DNA from: Actinoplanes oryzae
GTDB taxonomy: Bacteria; Actinomycetota; Actinomycetes; Mycobacteriales; Micromonosporaceae
NCBI RefSeq assembly: GCF_030757795.1
Contig: NZ_JAUQWH010000015.1
Span: forward strand, 1 to 64,000
DNA: 64,000 bases
Direction: 5' to 3'
Within the stretch, counting starts at the first letter, position 1. Every line of letters starts with the position of its first letter. Positions 50,490 through 59,569 of the stretch are shown here, in pieces. A program made the position numbers and the translations under genes. The notes below the pieces were generated by a model. The model made no database searches. It saw nothing but the letters and a program-made list of their open reading frames with translations, and was not told the origin of the DNA.

Positions 50490-51512
50490 ATGCAGTACCG
50501 CACCCTGGGCCGGACCGGCATCAAGGTCAGTCCGTACGCGCTCGGCGCGCTCATGTTCGCGACCCAGGTGGGCAACCCGGACCCCGCGGACTCGATCCGG
50601 GTGATCCATAAGGCGCTCGACGCGGGCATCAACCTCATCGACACCTCGGACGCCTACGGCGACTCGGAGGAGGTCGTCGGCCGGGCCCTCCAGGGGCGCC
50701 GGGACACCGTCGTGCTCGCCACCAAGTTCGGCCGCCCGGCCGGCGCCGACCCCAACCGGCGCGGCACGTCCCGCCGCTGGATCATGACCGCGGTCGAGGG
50801 CTCGCTGCGCCGCCTCGGTACCGATCACATCGACCTCTACCAGGTGCACCAGCTCGACCCCGACACCGACATCGAGGAGACGCTCTCGGCGCTCACCGAC
50901 CTGATCCGGGCCGGGAAGGTGCGCGCGATCGGCTCCGCCAACTCCCCGGCCGTCGACATCGCCGACACCCGGTGGGTCGCCGAGCGCCGCGGGCTGGAGC
51001 GCTTCCACACCGAGCAGCTGCCCTACTCGATCCTCAACCGCGGCGCGGAGAACGACGTGCTGCCGGCCGCCCAGCGCTACGGCCTCGGCACGCTGGTGTG
51101 GGGGCCGCTCGGCCAGGGCATGCTCACCGGTCGCGTCCGCCGGGGCGAGCCGAACGACCTGCGGCGCGCCCGGTTCTTCCGGCACCTGACCGATGAGCGC
51201 CGCATCGACGTCGTCGAGCAGCTGGTGCCTCTGGCGGCCGAGGCGGGCCTGCCGCTGACCCACCTCGCCATGGCCTTCACCGTCGCGCATCCGGGCGTGA
51301 CCAGCACCCTGCTCGGCGCCCGCACCCTGGACCAGCTCGCCGACCTGCTGGCGGGCGTCGGCGTCGGCCTGACCGACGACGTCCTCGACCGGATCGACGA
51401 GATCGTCCCGCCCGGCACCGACGTCACCCGGCTCGACCAGGCCTACGTGCCGCCGTCCGTGACGACCCCGGCCCTGCGCCGCCGCCCGCCGGCCGATCGC
51501 AGCGCCGCCTGA
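50490..51512 (+). CDS. aldo/keto reductase
   Basis: 340 residues, NADPH-dependent (alpha/beta)8 barrel. The catalytic tetrad is visible: D in LIDTSDAYG, Y four to five residues later, K in VLATKFG, H in YQVHQLD. ATG at 50490 with GGGGAGA upstream. Control by the divergent TetR gene suggests induction by a small aldehyde, ketone or drug. Confidence 0.92.
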   Translation: MQYRTLGRTGIKVSPYALGALMFATQVGNPDPADSIRVIHKALDAGINLIDTSDAYGDSEEVVGRALQGRRDTVVLATKFGRPAGADPNRRGTSRRWIMTAVEGSLRRLGTDHIDLYQVHQLDPDTDIEETLSALTDLIRAGKVRAIGSANSPAVDIADTRWVAERRGLERFHTEQLPYSILNRGAENDVLPAAQRYGLGTLVWGPLGQGMLTGRVRRGEPNDLRRARFFRHLTDERRIDVVEQLVPLAAEAGLPLTHLAMAFTVAHPGVTSTLLGARTLDQLADLLAGVGVGLTDDVLDRIDEIVPPGTDVTRLDQAYVPPSVTTPALRRRPPADRSAA

Positions 51513-51545
51513 TCCCGGGCGGGCTGCCCGCGCCGCCGAAGGGGC

Positions 51546-51926
51546 TCAGCCGGCGTCGTAGGCGCGCTGGGCGCGGGTCAGCTCGTCGCCGTGGCTGCCG
51601 AACCAGCGGAAGAGGCCGGTCAGCGGCCCCGCCATGCTCGCCCCCAGCTCGGTCAGGCTGTACGTGACCTGGGGCGGCACCGTCGGCTTGGCGTCGCGGG
51701 CGACCAGGCCGGCGCGGACCATGGCCTTCAGCTTCTGGGCCAGCATCTTCTCGCTGATGCCGCCGAGCCTGTCGCGCAGCTCGGCGAAGCGGTGCGGGCC
51801 GGTGATCAGGGCCGCCATGATGAGGGTCGCCCAGCGGCTGGTGGCCTCGTCGAAGATGCCCCGGAGGGGACAGCCGTCGCCCTGCAGCAGCCGGAGGGCC
51901 GATGCGAGCTGCTCGGGTTCCGCCAT
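51546..51926 (-). CDS. HxlR-family regulator
   Basis: 126 residues, winged helix with CPLRGIFDEATSRWATLIMAAL at the start and FAELRDRLGGISEKMLAQKLKAM as the recognition region. C19 is the conserved redox- or aldehyde-sensing cysteine position of this family. Divergent from an SDR gene, its probable target. Confidence 0.9.
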   Translation of the reverse strand: MAEPEQLASALRLLQGDGCPLRGIFDEATSRWATLIMAALITGPHRFAELRDRLGGISEKMLAQKLKAMVRAGLVARDAKPTVPPQVTYSLTELGASMAGPLTGLFRWFGSHGDELTRAQRAYDAG

Positions 51927-51952
51927 GGACGCGAGCTTACAAAAAAGTGCGT

Positions 51953-51969
51953 ACTACCTGAAGGGTAGT
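51953..51969. promoter_or_regulatory. candidate HxlR operator
   Basis: ACTACC-5-GGTAGT dyad in the 92-base space between the divergent hxlR-type and SDR genes. Confidence 0.5.
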
Positions 51970-52018
51970 GACTCTCCTACGGTGATCGCACAGGTCACCA
52001 TCGATCGGGAGAGACGTC

Positions 52019-52768
52019 ATGAGCAGGCTTTCCACCCGCACCGCCATCGTCACCGGAGCCGCGAAGGGCATCGGCGCCGCCATCGCCAAGGCGCTGGGGT
52101 CCGAGGGTGCCGCCGTCGTCGTCAACTACCGCCAGGACGCGTCCGGCGCCGGCCGGGTGGTCCGGGAGATCACCGAGAAGGGGGGCCGCGCGGTCGCGGT
52201 CCAGGGCGACGTGTCGCAGAGCGCCGACGTCGAGCGGGTCTTCGCCGGCGCCCGCGACGCCTTCGGCCCCGTGACCGTGCTGGTGAACAACGCCGGCATC
52301 GCGACCTTTGAGCCGCTCACGGCGGCCACCGCGGAGACCCTCCGGGCCCAGGTGGACACCAATGTCCTCGGCCCGCTGCTGACCATGCAGGCGCTCGCCG
52401 CCCAGGAGGACATCGACGGCGCCTCGATCATCAACGTGTCGACCGCGGGCACCTTCTCGCTGCCTGCCTACGCGGGTGTCTACGCCGCCACGAAGAGCGC
52501 GCTCGAGGCGCTCACCGTCGTCGCGGCGAAGGAGCTGGGGCCGCGGGGGATCCGGGTCAACGCGATCGCGCCGAGCCCGACCGACACGGAGGGCGTACGG
52601 GCGATGGGCTGGATCGGCACGGACCTGGAGCGGGCCTCGATCGCGAACACCCCGCTGGGCCGCACGGGCACCCCGGACGACTACGGCCCGGTGGCCGCCT
52701 TCCTCGCCTCGGACGACGCCCGCTGGATCACCGGCGACGTCCTCCTCGCCTCCGGGGGCCAGCGGTAG
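52019..52768 (+). CDS. short-chain dehydrogenase/reductase
   Basis: 249 residues, classical SDR. Cofactor motif TGAAKGIG at 13-20, NNAG near 90, catalytic S-Y-K in INVSTAGTF and YAATK, and a C-terminal LLASGGQR. Arg/Asn after the second strand (VNYRQD) suggests NADPH. ATG at 52019. Probably induced through the divergent HxlR regulator. Confidence 0.92.
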   Translation: MSRLSTRTAIVTGAAKGIGAAIAKALGSEGAAVVVNYRQDASGAGRVVREITEKGGRAVAVQGDVSQSADVERVFAGARDAFGPVTVLVNNAGIATFEPLTAATAETLRAQVDTNVLGPLLTMQALAAQEDIDGASIINVSTAGTFSLPAYAGVYAATKSALEALTVVAAKELGPRGIRVNAIAPSPTDTEGVRAMGWIGTDLERASIANTPLGRTGTPDDYGPVAAFLASDDARWITGDVLLASGGQR

Positions 52769-52779
52769 GGGACACGGAA

Positions 52780-52812
52780 CGGCCCGGCTGCGAACGGGTC
52801 GCAGCCGGGCCG
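52780..52812. terminator. bidirectional hairpin terminator
   Basis: A perfect 14-bp stem (52780-52793 with 52799-52812) and 5-base loop between two convergent genes. Confidence 0.85.
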
Positions 52813-52826
52813 GAAGCCGCGGCGGG

Positions 52827-53006
52827 TCACTCCTGGGTGTCGCCCGCGCCCGTCCGGGCCTGCGCCTGGTCGACGCCCTTGTCGATCTGGTCCGAGTACT
52901 TGTTGCCGGTGCGGTCGTCGACCTGGTCGCCGGCCTTGTCGATGCCCTGGTCGACCTGCTCGTCGTGCTTGTCGGCGAAGTCCTTGGCCTTGTCCATGAA
53001 GCCCAT
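52827..53006 (-). CDS. MT0933-like small hydrophilic protein (annotated antitoxin), 59 aa
   Basis: ATG at 53006 with GAGAGGA upstream. MGFMDKAKDFADKHDEQVDQ and KYSDQIDKGVDQAQ match the MT0933-like antitoxin family of actinobacteria. The protein is very charged and probably helical or disordered. No toxin gene is adjacent, so an antitoxin role is doubtful here; a stress protein is as likely. Confidence 0.85.
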   Translation of the reverse strand: MGFMDKAKDFADKHDEQVDQGIDKAGDQVDDRTGNKYSDQIDKGVDQAQARTGAGDTQE

Positions 53007-53075
53007 GGCGTCGTCCTCTCTCGTGACCTTCTCAGCAGACACCTCTCAGCTTCCCGGCTGGGAGCAGGCAAAACC

Positions 53076-55013
53076 TCAGGAGCGTGCCCCGAGCACCTGC
53101 GCCACGCGACGCATCCGCGGATCGTCGACGATCTGTTCCAGCGGGGTCTTCAGCGGCATCCGCCAGTTCGGGTACTCGTCGGTCGTCCCCGGCAGGTTGG
53201 GCTGGTCGAGTTCGCCCAGGACGTCGTAGAGCGCGGCGGTGACGAGCCGGGAGGGCGTGCGGGCCAGGAAGGCGTGCATCGCGACGATGATCTCGTCGGG
53301 GGTGCTGTCCGCGGTGATCAGGCCTTCCTCGGTGAGGCGGGCGAGGAGCTTGGCACGGTCCTTCTCCGCGTACGCCCGCTCCTCCTCCACCGGCCCGGCC
53401 AGCTGGCCCAGTTCGGCGCGCACCCGCACCTGCTCGCCGGCGAGGAAGCCGGCGGCGGTCGGCAGGTCGTGAGTGGAGATGGACGCGAGGGCGTTGCGGG
53501 GATAGTCCGCCGCGGGCAGATAGTTCTCGTCGGGGTCGTTCTCGTAGTCGCGGGTGAACCACAGCACGGCCGAGCCCAGCATGTTCATGCGCTCGAGCGT
53601 CTTGGTGACCACCGGCTGCACGGTGCCCAGGTCCTCGCCGATCACGACGGCGCCGGCGCGGGTGGCCTCCAGGGCCAGGATGCCGAGCATGGCCTCGGGG
53701 TCGTAGTGGACGTACGTGCCCTCGGCCGGACCCATGCCCGGCGGCACCCACCACAGTCGCCAGAGCCCCGCCACGTGGTCGACGCGCAGGCCGCCGGCGT
53801 GCCGGAAGATGCGGCGCAGCATGTCGCGGTAGGCGGCGTAGCCGGTCTCGATCAGCTGGTCGGGACGCCACGCGGCGAGCCCCCAGTCCTGCCCGAGCTG
53901 GTTGAAGGCGTCCGGCGGCGCGCCCGCGTGCACCCCGGCGGCGAGCACGTCCTGCAGCAGCCAGCCGTCGGCGCCGGACGGGTCGATGCCCACGGCGAGG
54001 TCGTGCACGATGCCGACCGGCATGCCCTGCTCGCGGGCGGCGTCGTTGGCGGCGTCGAGCTGCTGGTTCAGCAACTGCTGGAGCCACACGTGGAAGCCCA
54101 CCCGCTCGTCCTTGCGGGCGGCGGCGACCTCGGGGGTGTCGGGGCGGCGCAGCTCGGCCGGCCACTCCTGCCAGTTGGCGCCGTGCCGCTCGGCGAGGAC
54201 GCAGAACGTCGCGAAGTCGGTCAGGCCCGGGTCGGCGTCCAGGTCGACCTCGCCGGCCAGCGGCCAGAGCAGCTCCAGCGCCGCCCGCTTGGCCGCCCAG
54301 ACCGCGCTGTAGTCGATCAGCCCGTCGGCGGTGGGCGCCGGCTTGAGGGCGTCGACGCGCGCCCGCAGCTCGTCGCCGGCCCGCGCGTACGCCTCGGTGT
54401 CGGCCACCCGCAGGTAGAGCGGGTTGGCGAAGCGCCGGCTCGACGGGGAGTAGGGCGAGGCCGGTACGGGCAGCGTGGGCGTGACCGCGTGCAGCGGGTT
54501 CAGCAGCACCAGCCCGGCGCCGTGGCTGTGCTCCACGAAGGTGCGCAGGTCGCCGAGGTCGCCCAGGCCCCACGACGCGGCCGAGCGCAGGCTGTAGAGC
54601 TGTAGCATCCAGCCCCACGTCTCGGGCGGCTCGGGCAGCTCGACGGGCACCACGACCAGCGTGACCTCCTGGCCGCCGGTGCGCAGCCGGTGCCAGCCCA
54701 GCGGGAGGTCGCCCGGGACGCCGGTGACCTCGCGGGTGGCGCCGTCCTCGAGCAGGATCTCGCCCGGCTCGGCGAGCTCCCGCGTGTCGCCCTGGCGCAC
54801 GACGACCGTGCCCGGCAGCTGGTGGTGCTTGCGGGCCTCCTCGATGGCGGCCAGCTCCCGCTCGATCGCCGCCGGGTCGCTCGCGTCGACCCCGAGCAGG
54901 CCCAGCACGCCGATCACCGACTCGGCCGACACGTCCTTGCGCTCGCGGTGCCAGTCCTCGTACCAGGTCGCCACCCCGTGCGCCTCGGCCAGCGCCGTCA
55001 GCTGAGCGTCCAC
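53076..55013 (-). CDS. malQ: 4-alpha-glucanotransferase, GH77
   Basis: About 645 residues from GTG 55013 (GGGAG upstream); GTG 55031 is possible. Amylomaltase moves maltodextrin units between glucans. GLRVDHVAGLWRLWW carries the nucleophile Asp, VIGEDLGTVQP the acid/base Glu, and STHDLPT the third acidic residue. The N-terminal 130 residues form the extra beta domain of actinomycete MalQ proteins. Confidence 0.95.
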   Translation of the reverse strand: MDAQLTALAEAHGVATWYEDWHRERKDVSAESVIGVLGLLGVDASDPAAIERELAAIEEARKHHQLPGTVVVRQGDTRELAEPGEILLEDGATREVTGVPGDLPLGWHRLRTGGQEVTLVVVPVELPEPPETWGWMLQLYSLRSAASWGLGDLGDLRTFVEHSHGAGLVLLNPLHAVTPTLPVPASPYSPSSRRFANPLYLRVADTEAYARAGDELRARVDALKPAPTADGLIDYSAVWAAKRAALELLWPLAGEVDLDADPGLTDFATFCVLAERHGANWQEWPAELRRPDTPEVAAARKDERVGFHVWLQQLLNQQLDAANDAAREQGMPVGIVHDLAVGIDPSGADGWLLQDVLAAGVHAGAPPDAFNQLGQDWGLAAWRPDQLIETGYAAYRDMLRRIFRHAGGLRVDHVAGLWRLWWVPPGMGPAEGTYVHYDPEAMLGILALEATRAGAVVIGEDLGTVQPVVTKTLERMNMLGSAVLWFTRDYENDPDENYLPAADYPRNALASISTHDLPTAAGFLAGEQVRVRAELGQLAGPVEEERAYAEKDRAKLLARLTEEGLITADSTPDEIIVAMHAFLARTPSRLVTAALYDVLGELDQPNLPGTTDEYPNWRMPLKTPLEQIVDDPRMRRVAQVLGARS

Positions 55014-55140
55014 TGCACTCCCATCCCCCACGATCCGTTTGCCCGAAAGTCTGCACTACCCGTCCTGTACCGGAACGAACCTGGCGGCCTCGGCGGGCCC
55101 CTGCCGGGCGTACCTTGCGGTCCTCGGCCAGACTGGACAC

Positions 55141-55395
55141 ATGTCTGACGTGACGAAATGGTGGGCCCGACTGTCCGCGGCCGTGACGGGCGCGGTGCTG
55201 ACGCTGGTGATCCCGGTGCACGCCTGGGCCGCGAGCACCGGCCTGGACACCGTCGCCGTCGAGGCGGCCAAGTCCCGTCGCCGGCGTGGCGGCTTCGGCT
55301 TCTTCCCGATCTTCGGCGGCATCTGCTGCCTGCTGGTGGTGGCCGCGATCGTCCTGGCCTTCGTGTTGATTTCCCGGAATCGCAAGCGTCGCTGA
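55141..55395 (+). CDS. small membrane protein, 84 aa
   Basis: ATG at 55141. N-terminal hydrophobic segment (AVTGAVLTLVIPVHAWAA) may be a signal peptide. A basic SRRRRGGFGFFPIFGG stretch and a C-terminal helix (LLVVAAIVLAFVLI) ending in RNRKRR follow. The function is unknown. It lies between malQ and the chitosanase gene, divergent from malQ. Confidence 0.65.
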   Translation: MSDVTKWWARLSAAVTGAVLTLVIPVHAWAASTGLDTVAVEAAKSRRRRGGFGFFPIFGGICCLLVVAAIVLAFVLISRNRKRR

Positions 55396-55419
55396 GGTCC
55401 GCCGCCTACCTTTCATAAG

Positions 55420-56664
55420 GTGGGAATCCGAGCAAAATCGGTCGCGCTGGTCGTCGGCGTCGCTGCAGTCTGCATGGTTCCGCTGGTCATCTCGGTGACC
55501 GCGGACGCCGCGCCTGATCTGTTGCTCACGCGCGACCGGCCCGTCCTGGCCAGCAGCACGCAGGGCGCCGGCGTGGCGGGACGGTTCGCCGTGGACGGTG
55601 ACATGGCCACGACGTGGCTCAGCGGCTCACCGGCCGGCAGCCAGTGGCTGCGCGTCGACCTCGGCCGCGACCAGCGGATCACCCGCGTGCGCGTCGGCTG
55701 GGGGCCGGAGTTCGCCCGCTCGTACGCGGTGCAGGTCTCCGGCGACGGGGCGAACTGGACCGGTCTCTACAGCACCGGCGGCGGCGACGGGGGCACGGAC
55801 GACTTGAAGAAGCTCTCCGGCACCGGGCGCTACCTGCGGGTGCTGGCGACGGAGCGGTCCGCCGGCGAGACCGGCTATGCGGTGCGGGACCTGCGGGCGT
55901 ACGGGCCCGGGCCGGTCGCCCCGGCCACCGAGTCCGCGATCGGGACGTCGCTCGCGGTGCCGGCCGCCGCGGCGGGGCTCGCCCAGGCGGCGAAGAAGGA
56001 GCTGGCGTTCAAGCTCGTCTCCAGCGCCGAGAACTCGACCGTCGCCTGGCGCCGCCAGTTCGGCTACATCGAGGACATCGGGGACGGGCGCGGCTACACG
56101 GCCGGGATCGTCGGCTTCTGTTCCGGGACGTCCGACATGCTCGCGGTGGTCACCGAGTACACGCGCCGGAAGCCGAAGAACGTGCTGGCGCGGTACCTGC
56201 CGGCGCTGCGTACGGTGGATGGGTCGGACTCGCACGCGGGCCTGGACCCGGGCTTCCCGGCCGCGTGGCGCAAGGCCGCCCTCGACCCGGTCTTCCAGAA
56301 GACCCAGGAGGACGAGCGCGACCGGATGTACTTCAACCCCGCGGTGACCATGGCCGGCACGGACGGCCTGCGCGCGCTGGGGCAGTTCGCCTACTACGAC
56401 GCCGCGGTCATGCACGGCGTCTCAGGGCTGCGCAGCATCCGCTCGGCGGCGCTGCGCAAGGCCAAGCCGCCGAAGCAGGGCGGCGACGAGATCAAGTGGC
56501 TCTCCGCCTTCCTCGACGCCCGCGTGGCGGAGATGAAGAAGGAGGAGGCCCACAGCGACGTCAGCCGGGTGCAGACAGCTCAGCGGGTGTTCCTCAAGGC
56601 CGGCAACCTCGATCTGAACACACCGCTGAGCTGGCGCGTCTACGGCGACTTGTTCCGGGCCTAG
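55420..56664 (+). CDS. secreted chitosanase: CBM32-like domain plus GH46
   Basis: 414 residues from GTG 55420. Signal peptide ends near TADA (about 30). An F5/8C-type carbohydrate-binding domain spans about 35-165 (VASS at the start, WLRVDLG, ITRVRV). GH46 follows, with the general acid in SSAENS and the base in YIEDIGDGRGYTAGI. It hydrolyses chitosan outside the cell. Its stop codon overlaps that of the convergent glucanase gene. Confidence 0.9.
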   Translation: MGIRAKSVALVVGVAAVCMVPLVISVTADAAPDLLLTRDRPVLASSTQGAGVAGRFAVDGDMATTWLSGSPAGSQWLRVDLGRDQRITRVRVGWGPEFARSYAVQVSGDGANWTGLYSTGGGDGGTDDLKKLSGTGRYLRVLATERSAGETGYAVRDLRAYGPGPVAPATESAIGTSLAVPAAAAGLAQAAKKELAFKLVSSAENSTVAWRRQFGYIEDIGDGRGYTAGIVGFCSGTSDMLAVVTEYTRRKPKNVLARYLPALRTVDGSDSHAGLDPGFPAAWRKAALDPVFQKTQEDERDRMYFNPAVTMAGTDGLRALGQFAYYDAAVMHGVSGLRSIRSAALRKAKPPKQGGDEIKWLSAFLDARVAEMKKEEAHSDVSRVQTAQRVFLKAGNLDLNTPLSWRVYGDLFRA

Positions 56665-57911
56665 ACCTTCGACCACTTCTGGTTCGAGGTGCCGCCGCAG
56701 TCCCACAGCTGGAGCTGGGCGCCGTTGTTCGCGTTCCAGTCCTTGATGTCGACGCACTTGTTGGCGGAGATGTTGACCAGGTCGCCGGCGCCCGAGAGGG
56801 TCCAGCGCTGCACCGGGTTGCCGTTGCAGGTGACGATCTGGATCGGCGTGCCGTTGGTCAGCGCGCCGCCCGCGGGGTCGAAGCACTTGCCCAGGGCCCG
56901 CAGCGTGCCGTCGGACTGGAACGTCCACTTCTGCGCGGTCGAGCCGTTGCAGTCCCACATCTGCAGCCGGGCGCCGTCGGTCGCGGTGCCGTTCGGGATG
57001 TCGATGCAGCGGCCGCTGAACGTGGACTTGAGCGCGTTGCCGGTGGTCGAGGGCGGCGGGGTGGTGCTGCCGCCGCCGTCATTGGTCCAGCCGGAGACGC
57101 GGACCCAGTCGACGAGCATGGTCTGCGGGAAGCTGGTGCTCGCGTCGGGGTTGCCCGGCCAGTTACCGCCCACGGCCACGTTCAGGATCATGAAGAAGTT
57201 GTGGTCGTACACCCACTGGTTGCCGTTGATCTTCGACGGGTCGACGCTGAAGTACTGCTGGCCGTCGAGGAACCACTTGATGAGGTTGGGGGACCACTCC
57301 ACCGCGTACGTGTGGAAGGCGTCACCGAGCGGCGCGCCGTTGACCTTGTTGCCGCCGATGCCGCCCGCACCGGAGTAGCCCGGGCCGTGCACGGTGCCGT
57401 AGACCGTGTTGGGCTCCTTGCCGACGTTCTCCATGATGTCGATCTCGCCGGTGGTGGGCCAGCTGTTGCCGCCCAGCATCCAGAAGGCCGGCCAGATGCC
57501 CTGCCCCTTGGGGATCTTGATGCTGGCCTCGAACCGGCCGTAGGTCTGCGAGAACTTGTCGGCCGTCAGGATGCGGCCGGACGTGTACTGGCACGTGCCG
57601 TACCAGCACTGGGCGTTGTTCGGGTTCTCCTTGCGCGCGGTGATCGCGAGGTGGCCCTGGCCGTCCTGGTAGACGTTGCTCGTCGACGTCGTGTAGTTCT
57701 GCAGCTCGTTGTTGCCGAAGCCGCTGCCGCCGGTGTCGAACTTCCACTTCGAGCCGTCGACCGACGAGCCGGCCGCGCCGTTGAACTCGTCGGACCAGGT
57801 GATGCCGCCGATGGCCGCGTCGGCCGCGTCGTTGCGCGAGGCGGCGTAGAGGCCGCCGCCGAGAGTCACTGCGACGACTGCCGCAGCCAGGAACATGCGG
57901 GTTTTACGCAT
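56661..57911 (-). CDS. secreted beta-glucanase: GH16 plus ricin-B lectin
   Basis: 416 residues from ATG 57911 (GGAGGAAAC upstream). A signal peptide (MFLAAAVVAVTLGGGLYAA) is followed by a GH16 laminarinase domain (about 35-270) with intact catalytic GEIDIMEN near 158. A ricin-type trefoil (about 285-416) has three QKW/QRW repeats. It probably cleaves beta-1,3-glucan, with the lectin holding it to polysaccharide. Confidence 0.93.
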   Translation of the reverse strand: MRKTRMFLAAAVVAVTLGGGLYAASRNDAADAAIGGITWSDEFNGAAGSSVDGSKWKFDTGGSGFGNNELQNYTTSTSNVYQDGQGHLAITARKENPNNAQCWYGTCQYTSGRILTADKFSQTYGRFEASIKIPKGQGIWPAFWMLGGNSWPTTGEIDIMENVGKEPNTVYGTVHGPGYSGAGGIGGNKVNGAPLGDAFHTYAVEWSPNLIKWFLDGQQYFSVDPSKINGNQWVYDHNFFMILNVAVGGNWPGNPDASTSFPQTMLVDWVRVSGWTNDGGGSTTPPPSTTGNALKSTFSGRCIDIPNGTATDGARLQMWDCNGSTAQKWTFQSDGTLRALGKCFDPAGGALTNGTPIQIVTCNGNPVQRWTLSGAGDLVNISANKCVDIKDWNANNGAQLQLWDCGGTSNQKWSKV

Positions 57912-58018
57912 GGGGATGTTTCCTCCGGGGGAAGAGGACGGGGACTGCACAGAGTCTTTACAGATTCCCCGCTGTCAGTCAAGGGAGACCGTCCCCGACC
58001 CCCGGCATCACACTTTTT

Positions 58019-58996
58019 CTAGAGTTTTTTGAACAGAGCCGGGAGTGCGGTCGGCTCCCAGCCGGGCAGCGAGGTGTGCGCCTCGAGCACCTCGTACTCC
58101 GCGCCCTCGAAGCTCACGACGTCACCGGCCGCGTAGTCCACGAACGTCTTCCACGCGGGCGCGGCGGTCTCCGAGGGTGCCGGGGAGGCCGACGGGCTCT
58201 CGGAGGGCGTGGGGGACGCCGAAGGAGACTCGGAAGGAGACGCGGAGGGGGACTCGGAAGGAGACTCGGAGGGCGCCGGCGACTGCTCCTCGTCGAGCGG
58301 GGAGACGCGGACGAAGTCGACGAGCATCTCGGCCGGCAGCGGCGCGTCGTCGCCGGGCACGCCCAGGCTCAGGGAGAGGCGGAACGCCTGGTCGGTGGGG
58401 ACGTCCGAGACCTCCTGCACGGTCACCCCGTCCACGTCGGCCCGCAGGGAGCCGGGCGTCCACGTCACGGCGTACGTGTGGAAGTCGCCCGGCTTCGCGT
58501 CCCGCAGCAGGTTGAGCTTCCCGGCCTCGGTGACCACCTCGAAGGCCGGCGCGAGGCCCTCGGGCACCCGGATCCGCGCCTCGAGCCGCCCCGACTCGCG
58601 GCGGAAGGTCTCCTTGGTCGTCAGCTCGGCGGTGACGATCCCGCGGCGGCGGCTCTCCCGGGCGGTCAGCACCAGGTTGCCCGCGCCGTCGAGGCGCGCG
58701 CTGCGGGTGCTCATGTCGAAGCGGTCGCGGTCCGCCAGCTCCCACAGCCCGGGGTCGACCGTGCTGCCCTCGCCGCCCTGGAAGTCGTCGGTGAACTCGC
58801 CGGCGAACTCCTCCGGGGCGGGAAAGCGGCCACGCTCGGAGGCGTCGGCGCTGTCGTGACGGGTCGGCAGCCAGACGGCCGTGGCCAGGCCGGCGGCGGC
58901 GACCACGAGGGTCACCGCGAGCCGGGGCCGCACCAGGCGGGCAGCCTGCTGCGGTGCGCTGTGGCGCGCGGACTGCGGCGCACTGTGTCGCGGCAC
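58019..58996 (-). CDS. GH16-like secreted protein without catalytic motif, CBM5/12 C-terminus
   Basis: 325 residues from GTG 58996 with GGAGG upstream. A signal/anchor (LAVTLVVAAAGLATAVW) precedes a GH16-like domain (about 65-235): GLWELADRDRFDMSTRSARL, ARIRVPEGLAPAFEV, FHTYAVTWTPGSLR and MLVDFVRVSP align to GH16. The ExDxxE segment is deleted between APAFEV and TEAGKL. A Ser-Pro-Glu repeat linker leads to a C-terminal CBM5/12-type chitin-binding domain (WKTFVDYAAGDVVSFEGAEY). It is probably a non-catalytic polysaccharide-binding protein. Confidence 0.78.
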   Translation of the reverse strand: MPRHSAPQSARHSAPQQAARLVRPRLAVTLVVAAAGLATAVWLPTRHDSADASERGRFPAPEEFAGEFTDDFQGGEGSTVDPGLWELADRDRFDMSTRSARLDGAGNLVLTARESRRRGIVTAELTTKETFRRESGRLEARIRVPEGLAPAFEVVTEAGKLNLLRDAKPGDFHTYAVTWTPGSLRADVDGVTVQEVSDVPTDQAFRLSLSLGVPGDDAPLPAEMLVDFVRVSPLDEEQSPAPSESPSESPSASPSESPSASPTPSESPSASPAPSETAAPAWKTFVDYAAGDVVSFEGAEYEVLEAHTSLPGWEPTALPALFKKL

Positions 58997-59135
58997 GGGT
59001 CAACCTCCGGGGGCGGTGAGGTCAGAGCGTCGGCGGGGCCGCGCGACGGGACGGGATCGTCATGTCCGTCAGCATGTGACCTAAGAAGATTCGCGGGCAA
59101 ACGTCAAGTCCGGGGGGCCGGAATTAAAAAGAGAT

Positions 59136-59489
59136 TCAGGTTCTGGTGGAGATCCGGACGCTGGTGCCCTCCGGGCCGGTGGTGATCTCGCAGGTGTCGG
59201 TGAGCGCCCGGACGAGGTAGAGCCCCCAGCCTCCCGGCTGGTCAGGCGCCGGCCGGCCGGGCTCGACCGGGGCCAGCCCGGCGCCGCGGTCGCTCACCTC
59301 GCACACCACGGCGTGGTCCGCGCGCCAGACGGTGACGTGACCGGTGCCACCCCCATGGCGTACGGCGTTGGTGAGCAGTTCGTTGACCGCCACCACGAAG
59401 TCGTCCAGCCGGTCCCCGCCCAGCCCGGACTCGCCGGCGCAGGACGCGACGGTGTGCCGCAGGGCGGTCACGCCGCCCGCGTCGAACAC
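59136..59489 (-). CDS. anti-sigma-type ATP-binding protein (HATPase_c_2)
   Basis: 117 residues: N-box NELLTNAVRHGGG near 40, G1 EVSDRGAGL, G2 PGGWGLYLVRALTD. Single-domain RsbW-like serine kinase or ATPase. GTG at 59489 is the likely start. Divergent from the histidine kinase gene 80 bases away. Confidence 0.85.
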   Translation of the reverse strand: MFDAGGVTALRHTVASCAGESGLGGDRLDDFVVAVNELLTNAVRHGGGTGHVTVWRADHAVVCEVSDRGAGLAPVEPGRPAPDQPGGWGLYLVRALTDTCEITTGPEGTSVRISTRT

Positions 59490-59569
59490 CTCGGAGATCA
59501 GCAGTTCGGTACCGATGACTCGACGGTAAGCGACGTCTGATCATTTCGCTGGGTGAGTAGGGTCAGCCC

